A DNA stretch of 64,000 nucleotides from Vitis vinifera. Its lineage: Eukaryota > Streptophyta > Magnoliopsida > Vitales > Vitaceae. The notes under the pieces were generated by a model. It saw only the letters and a list, made by a program, of their open reading frames with translations, had not been told where the DNA came from and did not search any database. A program made the position numbers and the translations under genes. Shown one piece after another: positions 1-11,900 of the stretch. Location: contig NC_081823.1 in assembly GCF_030704535.1 (NCBI RefSeq), forward strand, positions 10,714,501-10,778,500. Reading direction: 5' to 3'. Within the stretch, counting starts at the first letter, position 1, and each line of letters opens with the position of its first letter.

Positions 1-767
1 TGTACCATTTCAGGAGTGAGTGTGTTTGGGTTTGCTAAGGCTGTAGGAGTAGGAATATGAACAACCAGCGAGGCAGCAAACAATGCAATAGAACTAGAGG
101 CACTAGTTGAGGCATGATAAGCAGTACCCTGCTTCCTTTTAGGCCAAATGGGACAAGTAGAGATGATATGACCGTGTTTCTTGCAGTAGTTACAGAACTT
201 CTTAGGAAAATCCCAAGCAATATGACCTAAATCTTTACAACTAAAGCACTGGACAACACGCATGTCTCAACTTTTATGCCTCCCTTGTGCTGCATAAGCC
301 ATAGAAACAGGTACACTAACATTAACCCGATGTTCCATGGTAACTTGAGTTACGACATGTTGCTCCTCACGCAGAAGTTCACTCAAGCAAGCATCCAGAG
401 ATGATATAGGAGGATGATTCATCATATTAGACAGTGCAATTTCAAAGTCGGGTCGTAACTTCATCAAGAATTGATCTCGTTTGCTGGTTGCATGCACTGC
501 TTGGACAGTAGAAAGAGCTGCAATGGGAACATTAGCATAAACAATGTCGGAATAATCAGTCCAAAGAGTTCGAAAACCAGAAAAATATTCCTCAATTGAG
601 AGGTCTCCTTGTGTGAAATTAGCCATCTCATACTCCAATTGAAAATGCCTAGCAGAGTTGTCTTGATTGTAAACTGTGTTGAGATAATTCCACATAGCAG
701 CAGCAGTTTTATAAGCCCTTAGATTGAGAACAAGGTGAGGTTCAACTGAGTTAAGGATCCAGGTCAT
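1..767 (-). pseudogene. copia gag with one in-frame stop
   Basis: The reading frame starts at 767 and encodes a UBN2-type gag polypeptide: residues around the first third contain AMWNYLNTVYNQ and QLEYEMANFTQGDLSIEEYF, typical of plant copia gag. A TGA at 267-269 stops it after 166 residues. The same frame continues without shift beyond the stop and encodes a zinc-knuckle region (CFSCKDLGHIAWDF, then CNYCKKHGHIISTC) to about base 150, so the stop looks like a single substitution (a CGA-to-TGA change fits). The first knuckle lacks its final Cys (WDF instead of a Cys-Pro pair); the second is intact. Gag coats the genomic RNA in the virus-like particle. The element is therefore probably dead unless the stop is read through. 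Confidence 0.8.
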
Positions 768-1329
768 AACCTAAGCATCTTTAATTTCCCACTTAGACAA
801 AGCCTCAACATCACAAGGTGCGGGAGTACTCTCATCAATATGACCCCATAATTATTTTCCTTTAACAAATAATTTAAATTGAAACTCCTAAGCACAATAA
901 TTTTTGCCAATAAATCGAATAGGAAATGATTCCAACTTATCTAATGACATGATGCAACCGAGAGATAAAGGAAATAGCCCACCGGAAAATTGGAACAGCA
1001 ACTACCGAGATACACCCTAGAACCAGAAACGTGCAATAGAAAGTTTCGAAATCAACCAGAAATCAACATTATAAGCGCAAAAAACAAGAGCACAAACTAG
1101 AAAGACCAAAAAAACAGCCACAGACGGCGCTGATACCCTCAAACGCAACTACTAAAGGGATCGAAACCCAGAAAAACACCCATAGCAATCACCAAAAACC
1201 ACAAATGCACCAACAGGAAGTGTCGAAACCTCCAAGAAGCATGAACTCCACTCAAAAGGCATCGATAATGCAAGAAAGGAAAAAAAAAATCGTGAAAGAC
1301 AGGTAATCTATGAACCGACTATGATACTA

Positions 1330-1570
1330 TGTCAAAAACACTTAGAAAACCTAAGAGAAACCAAGAACTTTTTTGGAAAAAATTGACTCCCTGAGTTTCC
1401 TCTTCTCCCTTCATTATATCATGAGTGCCATCTATATACAAAAGTATATGCTATACACGGAGTCTAACTGATTCCTAATATTTAGCATCTATACATGGTA
1501 AGCCAATCTATATAACTAATATTAATAGAGTCCTAAATTATATAAATTCCTAAAATTGTATACGGTAACA
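1330..1570 (-). repeat. 5' LTR of copia element A
   Basis: On the minus strand this 241-bp block begins TGTTACCGTATAC and ends TTTTTGACA, giving the canonical TG...CA ends, and the tRNA primer site follows directly. It contains a run of AT-rich sequence and a TATATAGATGG stretch that could hold the promoter. The boundaries are read from the terminal dinucleotides and the PBS only, because the partner LTR is not in the window. Confidence 0.75.
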
Positions 1571-1875
1571 CTTCATGAGCCATAATATCTTGAGGAAACA
1601 ACATTTAGATGAGATAATCCAATGTCATGTAAATATGTGGGTAAGATGGATTTGAAACATTACCAGACATGAATACAAAGGTTGGTGTTGAAGAAGATGT
1701 GCACATCTACTAGCTTGGGGTATGATGACTGCATTTTCCAAGTGAAGAACGGGAGAAGAGAATCTAACTCTAAGCATGGAGCTGGGGAACTCAATTCCAC
1801 TAGACTTTTCGTGTTAGTGTTACACATCAATGATGATGGTCACTTTTGAGTGTGAAAAAAGGTGACTTGACCTTG
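1571..1875. other. unassigned spacer between copia A and copia B
   Basis: No reading frame, RNA gene or recognisable repeat was found here. It separates the outer end of the LTR of element A from the direct repeat that flanks element B. Confidence 0.5.
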
Positions 1876-1985
1876 CTAGTCAATGCTCTAAGAACCATAA
1901 ATATTTAAGATGATGTTCTGCCTATTGTGTCTCCAACCTATAATAGTTCTCACTTACTCCTTGAGGGTTGGGCTTCATTACCACT
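1876..1985 (+). repeat. direct repeat R1 flanking copia B (left copy)
   Basis: This stretch (starting CTAGTCAATGCTCTAAGAAC and ending near TTCATTACCACT) reappears at 6726-6895 on the other side of copia B in the same orientation, with substitutions and an insertion of roughly 45 bp in the right copy. It directly abuts the LTR. It is far too long to be a target-site duplication. No coding content was seen. Confidence 0.7.
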
Positions 1986-2205
1986 AATATAAGATAATAG
2001 AACAACTAGACGAAAGAAGAAGAGAATAAGGTGAAGAAACTTAGTTCACTACTGAGCAGAACAGTGACATTCCATCTTAGATGTAAGGTTGGACATGTGG
2101 CAACATCAAAAGAGATCTCACCCTATATAGAAAAAGATAAACAAAGAACTAATAGGAAATTATGTACAAATAGATATAATAAAATACTAATTATCTGGTC
2201 TAACA
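1986..2205 (-). repeat. 3' LTR of copia B
   Basis: On the minus strand it starts TGTTAGACCAGATAATTAG right after a purine tract and matches 6492-6725 over most of its length, including a shared segment around GGACATGTGGCAACATC and CTCACCCTATATAG (the latter possibly the TATA region). The inner boundary with repeat R1 is approximate. Confidence 0.8.
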
Positions 2206-3700
2206 TCCCCCTTCAAGCTCACAAGTTGTGGTAAGAGTGTTAATTTGTAGTGAAGACTAGAGAACCAAGTAGCTGGAAAAGCTTTGGTCATAGAATCAAC
2301 TAGTTGATCTTCAAAAGTTTTATACTGAATGAAGAAAGAGTTTTGCACAACTTGGTCATGAATGAAGTGAGTCAATCTCCATATGCTTGGTTCTAGCATG
2401 CATAATAGGATTGACAGCTAAATAAGTAGCACACACATTGTCATAGAGAATGAGAGAAAGTGAAGGAAGGCAAATATGAAGTTCAAGAATGGCAAACTCA
2501 AGTCGAGTAACCTCAACAGCAACATTAGTAAGTCTCCAGTAATCCGATTTAACACTGGATCTGGATACCACCTTTTGCTTGGAAGAAGACCAAGAAATTA
2601 AGCTGGGACTAAGAAAGGTCTAATAACCACTGGTGCTTCTTCTATCATCGAGGAAACTTGCCCAATTAGCATCTATATAGCAAGAAACAGAAAAATATGT
2701 GGAAGCATAAAGAAAGATTACACAAGAATAAGTAATCTTAAGATAGCATAGGATCCATTTAATAGCTTGTCAGTGGGTTGTAGTGAGAACTTATGCATAA
2801 ATTGGTACACTTTGTTGACGGAGAAGTTGATCTCAAGTCTATTCAAAGTACAATAATGGAGAGCTCCAACAATACTTTTGTAAGAGGTTGGATCATCAAG
2901 CAGTTGACAATTACATAGGGATAGAGTAGGACCAGAAGACATAGAAGTGGACATAGATTTGCAATTTAGCATGTTTGCACATGTAAAGAGGTCCTTTATA
3001 TACTTGGTTTGGCTCAAGTGCAGTTCTGAATGAGTATAATGAACTTCAAGCCCAAAAAAGTATGAGAGTTGTCTAAGATCCTTAAGAGTGAAATGACTAT
3101 CGAGGCTAGAAATGAGTTGTTGAATCAAAGAAGAGTCACTAACCAGGATGACAATATCTTCAATATAAACAAGAATGATAATAAGTGTGCTAGTAATAGA
3201 CAGAATGAACATAGAGGCATCAATCATAGAGCTCACAAATCCCCATTGGTGTAAACAAGTACTCAACTTAGTGAACCAAGCTTTAAGGGATTGTTTTAAG
3301 CCATTGAGGGCTTTAGAAAGCTTACAGACAAAGTGTGGAATAAAAAAGTTAACAAAACCCGGGGGTTGCTCCATGTAAACTTCTTCCTCTATCTCTCCAT
3401 TTAGAAAGACATTATGCATATCTCGTTGCTTTAAAGGTCATCCATGAGATAGAGTTAGGATAAAAACAATACGAATCACAATAAGCTTCCTCATGGGACT
3501 AGAAAAAAAAGTCTCAAAATAGTTTAGGCTTTGTATTTGATGAAAAACCTTTAGCTACTAACCCAATTTTATGTCTCTCAATAAAACCATCCTGTTTGAG
3601 CTTGAGTTTGTAGACCCATCTATAGCCAATAACTTTATAATTTGGTGGAATATGAACTAACATCCAAGTGTTATTTTGCTGTAACGTATCAAGCTCCAAC
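2206..3700 (-). pseudogene. copia B reverse transcriptase-RNase H remnant
   Basis: The RT begins at 3699 (NNTWMLVHIPPNYKVIGYRW, then VAKGFSS), breaks near 3514, and resumes at 3419 (NVFLNGEIEEEVYMEQPPGF). The catalytic box, normally YVDD, reads YIED here, so one catalytic Asp is replaced by Glu. RNase H follows in two frames (2571-2356 with NVCATYLAVNPIMHARTKHMEID; 2399-2187 with FEDQLVDSMTKAF). The polypurine tract lies just after it, overlapping the last codons. Confidence 0.88.
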
Positions 3701-4209
3701 TTTATGGAATTTTTCCATTCAACACACTGAAGTGCTTGTTGTACTGAAGTTGGTTTAGTGAGGGATAAGGAGAAAGGAGACTAACATACAGACAACAACA
3801 ATTTGGGCTTATAAACTCCACTTTTAGATCTAGTATCCATGGGATGGACATATGTGGTTGTAGGTTTTCTATGGAGATGGATGCTTGGAAAAGCATAAGT
3901 AACAATAAAAACATCATTTTGAACATCAGTAGTATCTCTGTGAGGTGAAGAATGGTTATGTGTAGAAACTGTAGAAGAAGATGATAAGGTTGTTACTTTC
4001 AAGGCAAAAGTGGTAAGAGTAAGAGAGGTTATAGGAGATTGATTTGGTGTAGAAACGATTGAAGATGCATGGTGTGGAGAAAGAAAAGTAGGTACTGATG
4101 TAGAAAGGAAATTAGTTGCCAAAATGGAGGAATTAGTACCAATTGTGGAGGATACGAGAAAAGACAATGAAACAGAAAATTGGGAAATAGGTGTTGTATT
4201 TGGCAAGGA

Positions 4210-5530
4210 AAATGACTAAAATGGAAAAGAATATTCATTAAACACCACATGGTGAGAGACATAAACATTACTAGTATTTTTATGAAGGCATAAGTAGCCT
4301 TTGTGACTAGAGTTGTAACCAATCAAAATGCATTTAGCAAACTGGAGCTCAAATTTATTATTATTATAGGGATGAAGGAAAGGAAAACACAAACACCCTA
4401 AGACATACAAAAACTCAATACTTTGGTGTTTTGTTATATAAAACTTCATATGGAGATTTATTTGACAAGATTGGTGAGAGAAGCCTATTTATAAAAAAAG
4501 GTATTGGTTTGAAATGCAAAGGGTCATAAGCTAAGAGGGGTATGACAGTGAGCTAACAAGATAAGTTCCATTTCCACAACATGTCTATTTTTTCTTTCAA
4601 CTCTTTCATTTTGTTGTGGTGTGTAAGGATATGCTACTTTATGTTTAATTCTATGAGTAGAGAAATGTAGAAATAGGTTTATATTCACCAACCCAGTCAC
4701 TTTGAAGAGCTTTAATTTGGGAATTAAAATAGGTTGCAACTATGTTTTAAAATTTTAGAAATGTAGGGAATGTTTCATCTTTGGTTTTGAGAAAATAAAT
4801 CCAAGTGAAACAAAAGTAGCCATTAATAAATAGGAGGTCGTATCTAACACTAGTCACATATGTAATTGGGGAAACTCCCCATAGATCAAAGTGACCCAAA
4901 TAAAATGTTTTTATTGCTCTTAAGTTTGAATTTACAATAGGTAACATATGACACTTTGCAAGCTAACAAGAATTACAAAACTCAAAACAAGTGCTAAGAG
5001 CAGTTTGTATACTACTATGTTTAAGAATTTATAATAAAACTCTAAAAAGATGTCCAAGTCTCTCATGCCAGAGATTGGAGCTTTCATTTTGACTGAGGAA
5101 GACACTAGTTGGCGAAGAAGTATTGGAGGAGGTTTGAGCTTCAAAAGAATTGTAATGGCCTGGAAAGTTGATGAGTTTATAAAGCCCTTGTTCAAGATGT
5201 TCTTGCATTAACACCTTCTTCGATAGTTGATCCTTCACCAGAAAGAAAGTAGAGTGAAACTCAATGAAGGCATTATTATCAGTGCATAAACGATTAACAC
5301 TAATCAATTTCTTTGAAATTTTAAGCGTGTGAAGCACATGTTTGAGGTGAAAATTTGGAAGGAGAGGGTATTGAGATATTTCAAGGTTCAAGATAGTTAT
5401 ACCTTTACCATTGCCTACTATCACTTGCTCAGACCCTTAATATGGTGTAAAATGACTCAAATGACTGATTTCTAGTGTCAAATGATGTGAGACACCTGAA
5501 TCCATGTACCATGCTCCATCAACTAGTGTT
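4210..5530 (-). pseudogene. copia B protease-integrase remnant
   Basis: A protease motif WYMDSGVSHHLT is readable near 5510-5470 (active-site DSG kept). It is followed by a stop and then by a GAG-pre-integrase domain (5424-5029) with LWHERLGH, part of the His/Cys zinc-binding region. The integrase core is split over two pieces (about 4947-4747 and 4739-4524), the second with YPYTPQQNERVERKNRHVVE containing the catalytic Glu region. A C-terminal piece (4449-4216) reads GYNSSHKGYLCLHK. At least three breaks separate these blocks. Confidence 0.82.
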
Positions 5531-5599
5531 AGGTGTTGCCATCATGGATGTTGCCACCATTACAGCCATAGGGTTAGTGTCTTACACTTGATTCTATCC

Positions 5600-6340
5600 T
5601 TGAAATGTCAATATTGCAGTATGTTGTAGTTGGTAGCTCAAGTTTGCTCTAAGATAGCAATGAAAAACAATATGGCCAAATTTGCCAAAAATCTGGCATC
5701 GAGGTTTGTTACTCACACTTTGGTTGTTAAACTTAACTTGCCATTTGGGTTGGTATTGAGAGTTTTGTGGGAACCAGATTTAGCTTATCTGAAGCCAAAG
5801 TGTTTTGTCTTTGTAACCGAAGATCATAGCTTATGGGCAAGCTATGAACCTCTTTAACTATAGGTTGGTCTAGTCTTGAGTTTACAAAAGTTACAAAAGA
5901 ATAACACTCAACTCTCAATCCTTGAAATAAGTAGATCAACTGATCTCTATTGGACACTGGTTCACCAATAGAGCCAAGCTTATTTGCTAAAGTCTTAAGT
6001 TTAAGAATATACTCATAAGCTAGAAAACCCTCCTTCTTAATGCTTTGAATCTTTGTTCTTAGCTCCAATAGTGAGACCAACAATCCTACTAATCACACTC
6101 TTTGTTAGGGAAGAGTAGAACCAACTCATAAATAGCCAATTCATCATCTGCCATTGTCAAAATTGAGGATTCACAAGATGATGTTATAGATCTAGGAAAT
6201 GAGGTGGAGTAGGGAGAGGTACATCGATGTATTCTTCAAAACCATTGGCGATGATTATATTCAACAACTGATTTTTCCAAAGAAGGTAATTGTCTTGATC
6301 TAATTTGATTGTGAGTGGTGAAGAGGTTAATGAATGAATT
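5600..6340 (-). pseudogene. copia B gag remnant
   Basis: The N-terminal piece reads YLLWKNQLLNIIIANGFEEY once a frameshift near 6250-6300 is allowed, a signature of plant copia gag. The main open piece (6083-5733) continues with LRTKIQSIKKEGFLAYEYILK and DQLIYLFQGL, the UBN2 domain. A zinc-knuckle-like CQIFGKFGHIVFHC follows at about 5699-5655, with the second Cys replaced by Phe. Stops and shifts make the gene non-functional. Confidence 0.8.
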
Positions 6341-6491
6341 GAGCAGGTGAGGCGTTTTGAATCGGAAACTAGTTCTCTGGGAAATTTTATGAAGGAATTT
6401 CAATGTGAGAAAGGGGATTTGTGGAAAAAGAGGTCCCAAGAGAGGGTTAATGAAGGGAATCCATTTTGGATTGAAGTAGGCTTTGATCTCA

Positions 6492-6725
6492 AAACAAATT
6501 TGAAAAAACAAAGAGAAGAGAATAACCAGAAGGAAGAAGAAGAGAATAGGGTGAAGAAGCTTAGTTCACTACTTAGCAAAATAACAACATTCCATTTTAT
6601 ATGTGGGGTTGGACATGTGGCAACATCAGGAGAAATCTCACCCTATATAGAAAAAGATTAACAGAGAACTGATAGGAAATTATGTACAAACAGATACAAT
6701 GAAGGATTAATTATTTGATCTAATA
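6492..6725 (-). repeat. 5' LTR of copia B
   Basis: Partner of 1986-2205. The outer end reads TATTAGATCAAATAATTAA on the minus strand, so the canonical TG start has mutated to TA. The inner end abuts the weak primer-binding site at 6479-6491. The long open frame on the plus strand here (6347-6661) is not a gene; it is LTR and gag read backwards. Confidence 0.8.
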
Positions 6726-6895
6726 CTAGTTAATGCTCTAAGAACAATCGAAGAAGTATGTTTTCTACTCATAGTTGATCAATAGTCTAGTAGAAAGATT
6801 TGTGATGATGCTCTACCTATTATGCTTCCAATTGACCTATAATAACTCTCACTTAGTCTTTGAGGGTCGGGTTCCATTATCACTCAGAGACACAT
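6726..6895 (+). repeat. direct repeat R2 flanking copia B (right copy)
   Basis: Right-hand copy of R1 (1876-1985), beginning CTAGTTAATGCTCTAAGAAC and ending near TTCCATTATCACT. It starts exactly at the outer end of the 5' LTR. Relative to R1 it carries an extra block of roughly 45 bp after the first 25 bases. Confidence 0.7.
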
Positions 6896-8141
6896 CTCCT
6901 CCATTAAGAATCATCTTTGTAGGGGAATAACTTCTTTATTAATTGATTTCCACAAATGATTCTAGTTGTTGGAGCAACAATCTTCAACTCTTAATCTTGA
7001 ACCTCCTCCTTGCTATGTCACCGACAAGTGTTGTTGCTTTGTCCACCATTATAATGCATGCCTCTTGCAATTAAAAGGGGATACAAGACTTGACTGATCT
7101 AGAGAACTCCTCTCTAATAGTCAAGTTAGCACATGCATTGTAGGGAAAATTAAAGAGAGAATTGGAAGATAGAGAATATTTTGAGTAACCAATTTTTTTC
7201 GTTAGCCTTAAGCTAATTATTTGTATATAGCTAAGAACCAACAAATAAGTTATTGACATATTTGCCTTGGGATATGATCTCCATGTGATGACAACATCTT
7301 AACTTCCACATTGACCCTTTTAAGATAAGGCATAGACATTTGTTCTATATGAGGATGGATAAAGGATGGAAGCTAAAACACCTATCTAAAAGGGATGGAG
7401 TGAAGTAATAGTGACATTGCCTCGACCACCCAATAAGATGGGCATTAAACCAATGAGGATTAGAATGGGTTTGACTACTTAATGCTGCACAAAATGATCC
7501 ATCTTGAATTTTATATTTGGTTCAAAGTTCATCAAATACAATTTCCTAAGGGCTTACTTCATAGCAAAGATGTATGATGCAACCATTACCAAGAGATTGG
7601 TTTACTTGAATACCAAAATGATTTTGTGAGGAACATTTCCTATGACATGGGAAAGGACTTATGTCATAGGTGAAGGGACCCAAGGAGGAATTTAATGGAA
7701 TAATGTTTAGATCAAGCATCCTAATGTACCTTTTATTTATCAAAATTTTTTAAATGGAATAACTCTTGTTTTTAGTTGATCGAAATGTAAAAATGAAACT
7801 TTGATTTCATAATTTTTTTTAAAATGTCAAAATTATTCTTGTTTTTCATAAAAGCATTTTTAAAACATAGTTTTCAAATCCAAAATCAATGGTGCAAGAA
7901 CAACACTAATTTTAGCTTCTACTTCTAGTGCTCATGACTAAAAAACATGTTCTATATAGGCTTTACAATTTAATGTTAAAACAAATAGATAATCAAAAAG
8001 TGTAAACCAAAAGGATTAACCTAAGTAGTTAGATGAGGTTTTGTTCACTTATATCAGACAATCGTTCAAGGAGAATGACACTAATGATAAAAGTTTGCTT
8101 AAATTGCCTACCAAAACAACCATCAACTTTGCATACCAAAA
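6896..8141. other. intergenic spacer without recognised genes
   Basis: Only short open frames occur (for example 7546-7743 on the minus strand), none with a recognised domain or splice context. The composition is typical plant intergenic DNA. Old retroelement debris cannot be excluded. Confidence 0.5.
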
Positions 8142-8386
8142 GCCTATGTCTAATTCGCGGAAGGTATGAAAGAAAGAGAAAAAAAAATTCTAAGAAAATT
8201 GATTTTATGATATTTGGATGCCATAAAAATGTGAGGAAAAAAAGCACTAAAGAAAAGAGAATGGAAAATGCTGAAAAATTTGTCGTCCTATTTTTCTTAA
8301 GTGAAAAAGTTTGAGAAAAAATGCACTCCTCAGTAATTTAATTTTCTTTCCCTCTTAACTTTTTCTTTCTCAAACCAAACATTGCC
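8142..8386 (+). mobile_element. MITE, degraded second copy of the 46680-47005 family
   Basis: The left end (GCCTATGTCTAATTCGCGGA) and the right end (reverse complement GGCAATGTTTGGTTTGAGAA) form a degenerate terminal inverted repeat. Internally, CTAAGAAAATTGATTTTATG followed by ATATTTGGATGCCATAAAAA lines up with the intact copy at 46680-47005. No coding capacity. A 3-bp TAA follows the right end; the left duplication is mutated. Confidence 0.65.
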
Positions 8387-8807
8387 TAATGACAAGCTAC
8401 AAGGGTAGAGTCTTGCAATATGAGTCTACCAAACGAAGGCAAGAGCTAGATGACATAGCTTACCCTAAGTTGACAAGGCTGGCAAGAATAACAGTTGAAA
8501 GTATCGACATCATTTATCCATATTCCCTGTCAGCATAACTTAGTCTTTAGACAATAGTCAAATCAAAGTTGATATTTAACAAAATTCCGGCTGACTTGGC
8601 TTTCAAACAACGCACAAGTTCATTGAAGCCACATGCGTAGCTAAAAGATCAAATAGCATCATCCCTTCCAAGTACTTACCTGTTTGGTGTGGAAAACACA
8701 AGGTTAGAAAGCAGAAAGGAAAACTACTTTCCAATAGGAATTGAAAGCTGAGCTTGCATTTAAAAGGTCCAAGAATCGTGAGGATATCACTACTATAATT
8801 CCCATTT

Positions 8808-8865
<58 letters not shown>

Positions 8866-8916
8866 AAATTAAAAAAAAAGGTAAATATTTTCTGCTTTTC
8901 TTTAGGAAAAAAAAGG
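8387..8916 (-). other. downstream region / 3' UTR of the WRKY gene
   Basis: On the minus strand this follows the WRKY stop codon. It includes a long TA microsatellite 58 bases past the stop and ordinary AT-rich sequence beyond. No clear polyadenylation signal could be singled out, and no other gene was seen. Confidence 0.5.
8809..8859. repeat. (TA)n microsatellite in WRKY 3' flank
   Basis: About 25 uninterrupted TA dinucleotides followed by an A-rich stretch on the plus strand. It probably lies within the WRKY 3' UTR. Such tracts are length-polymorphic. Confidence 0.95.
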
Positions 8917-11900
8917 TTACATCTGAGGTCCAAGCGGTAGCCTGCTCATAATTTGATGATAAACAGCAGAGCCGCTGGAGAGGTTTAGACTGGGTTCTGA
9001 CATGGGCTCCACCTTTGGTTCTCCTTTTGGCAACATGAAACCCATTTCATTCACCTGGCGTTGCTGTCCCAGATATGGATGAACCGGCAGAGCAGGCAGC
9101 TTGCCTTGGGTAGGGCCCAAGCCAGCCATTCCAAGATTGGCCAGGCCTGGTTGATTCATCCCGAAAGAGAAACCATGGGAAGGCCCCAGCTGCTGCCTTC
9201 CAGGCAGGTTGAATGTACCAAATGAAGGAGGCCTGTCAAACCTCGCCATGTTATGAACTTGTGATGAGTCTGACCTGTGAACATGGGTTTGAACAGTTGC
9301 AGCAGCAGCAGCAGCTGCTGCTGCTTGGGCAGGTCCTGTGCCGGAAGCACCAGAGTTGACATGGCTGCTATTGCGAGCAGCAGGAACATCATGATTGTGC
9401 TTCCCTTCATATGTGGTTATAACTGACTTAAGGTCATGTGATGCCCTCTCCACATGCTTCCTTACTGTGCAGCCTGCATTGGTGCACTTGTAGTAACTCC
9501 TGCATCAAAATGGCAACAGATTGTTTCTAGTTGCACTCTTGCAATTTGCTTTATGATTCTATCCTTTTTTTATTTATTATTTATTTACTTAATTGTTTCC
9601 TGTGGATGTGAGTGAATTATGTAAAGAAGAAAATAATGCACATGGATGATAATGAGCCAACCTTGGATTCGGATTTCCTTTCACGACTTTCTGCCCATAC
9701 TTGCGCCAGCGATATCCATCATCAAGGATATCCACCTCACTGGTTGTCTGAACCACAACTCTAGGCTCACGAATTGCTCTGGTGGCTCCACTCATTTCTG
9801 TTGCATAAGCTTCGACTTTCCTAGAATATTAAACCATATTAATAACCTCTAAGGATGATTATACCAATTGCATACAAGATAACATTAATAAAATAACTAA
9901 ATGGGGTAGAAACCTTCTCTTTGATTCAGATTCATCTCCTTCACCATCATAACCCAATGATACACTGCCATGTGTCACTCGATCATCATCATCTTCATCA
10001 TTAGAAAAGGTGGATGAGGCATCCACTGCATCACTTGATTCAAAAGGAGCACCATTCTGACCCTGCAAAGTGGTAGACGTGTTGCAGAATTCAGGGCCCA
10101 AAGATGATGATGTCACCTCAAGGTTATCATGCCTCCAATCAGGAGCTCCAGCAGCAGTTCCCTTTTGGGTGCTTGCCCAAACTGGATCACCATCACCACC
10201 ATGTGGCCCTGCCTGTTCTGGTATATCTAGCTGCATGTCACTGAGTGGATTAGATGACCCAATGGCTGATCGGCGATTGGGTGGAGGTTTGGAGTGATTG
10301 TGGGCTCCCTTGTAGATGATCTCTGTTATGTGGCCTTCATGAGACCGTTCCACCTTCTTCTTAACTTGACAATTTGGATGCGTGCACTTGTAATAACTTC
10401 GTGGAAATTCGCTGCCTTTTACTTGCTTCTGTCCATATTTTCTCCAATTATATCCATCCTCGGCTGGGGCACCACCAACCATGTTGTCTACACCACCCCT
10501 TTGATCTCCATCCTCATCTTGTTGCTCATCAAGTGGTGGAGAATGTTCAGCACTGCCAACTGTACCAAGGACAGTTGGATCTGAAGCAATAGTAGCAGGG
10601 ATATCTTTTTCAGTGGATGATCTGGATAAGTCTGCCTGAACATGGAATGTGTTCCTACTCTGAGAGTGGACTTTGGTAGGTTCCATAATTTGAGAAGGTA
10701 GAGAGTTCTCTGACTGAACTGAGACCTCAATACTAGGAAATGATTGCTGTGGAATGGTCGCAGCAGATATCTGTATGCCAAAAAGGACAAGATTACCAAG
10801 CAGTCACTAGTTAGCAGACTAAGATAAGGAATTGCCTATTTCATTTGAATAGCATTTAACTAAAATTCAATATATATTTATGCATAATATGCGCGCATGT
10901 GTGTGCATGTGCATACATGTTTATGTGCCATATGTACTTGTGTACATATGTACTGTATGCATGTGTGTATTTGCATATGTATGCTTATAAACATGCACAT
11001 ATTTTTCACATTTTAATGACAAAAAATTAAGATTATTGAGAGTATAATTACTTTGCTGGCTCCATTATTAAAAAAGGAGGAACCCGATTCTGCAACAGGC
11101 TTGAATGCAAAAGATGAGGTATTGAAGTCCTCAAACAGATCTTCTTTACTCCTATCAGGGGCCGCTGGGATCAACATGGAGCTCCTATTGTTAACATTTG
11201 GAATAAATGGGAATTTTCCCGTTGTTGGAGAGGGTTGAGCCTGCAGTAAAATAAGTTTAGAAGATAAGATTTTGTACAAGGCAGAAACACTTTGGTAAAA
11301 CAGACTTCACAACCCTCAACTTTGATAAATTGTACAATTTTGGTTCTCTAAATCTGAAATAACGTGCATTTCGCTCAACTTAAAAATCATTGAGACATTC
11401 ATAGTGACAATGATTAAAGCTAAGATCCTCGTGGAAGAGAAAAATCTTAAACAAGAAGGAAGTTTTTCTGGGATCCCATCTACCAAAATTTTAACTTCTG
11501 GTTTGGGCGAACAAATTATCATTGAGTCCTCTTTCCGGACGACATATACAAAGACACCTGCCAACAGTCTTAATGTCACAAACATCCAAATAAGAACTTT
11601 TGTGAGTTTCTGAGCAGCTGCTCCTAAACAAACATGAATGAAGAAATGCAAGGAACTGGTACATGCATCATGAATTTCAAATACAAGCCTGGAGATAAGA
11701 AGCCAAAAGACACCGTGAAGAAAATATGGGAAATCAGTTATCTCCCACCAATATGACAATAATGTACAGGAGGCAAAGCCAGCACTAATTCAAGCCTTGA
11801 AATTTGACCTTACACCTAATCAAAAGAGTTCCCCATGGTTTCAAACTGATGAATTGCAGCTAAATGCAGATTGGAAAAACAACGTCCCTACCAATTCCCA

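Larger units (their letters stand above)
1..1570 (-). mobile_element. Ty1/copia retrotransposon A, 5' part, truncated by window edge
   Basis: Read on the minus strand, the element starts with its 5' LTR (1330-1570), followed at once by a primer-binding-site-like stretch (1316-1329, reads TAGTATCATAGTC, close to the usual TGGTATCAGAGCC complementary to initiator tRNA-Met) and then gag (from 767 leftwards). Protease, integrase and RT would lie beyond base 1. The order LTR-PBS-gag is that of an LTR retrotransposon, and the gag protein is of the copia UBN2 type. The other LTR is outside the window, so target-site duplication and age cannot be judged. Confidence 0.85.
1986..6725 (-). mobile_element. 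Ty1/copia retrotransposon B, decayed but with both LTRs
   Basis: Minus-strand order is 5' LTR (6492-6725), a degenerate PBS (6479-6491, reads TGAGATCAAAGCC), gag (about 6340-5600), protease (about 5520), GAG-pre-integrase and integrase (about 5420-4220), RT (3700-2718) and RNase H (about 2650-2210), then a purine-rich AAGGGGG tract and the 3' LTR (1986-2205). This is the copia order (integrase before RT). Many stops and frameshifts break the polyprotein, and the LTRs differ at many positions, so the insertion is old and inactive. Confidence 0.88.

Noticed and set aside
10070..10592. Three plus-strand frames inside the WRKY gene
   Set aside because: Antisense shadows of coding exon 3, which has the first WRKY domain.
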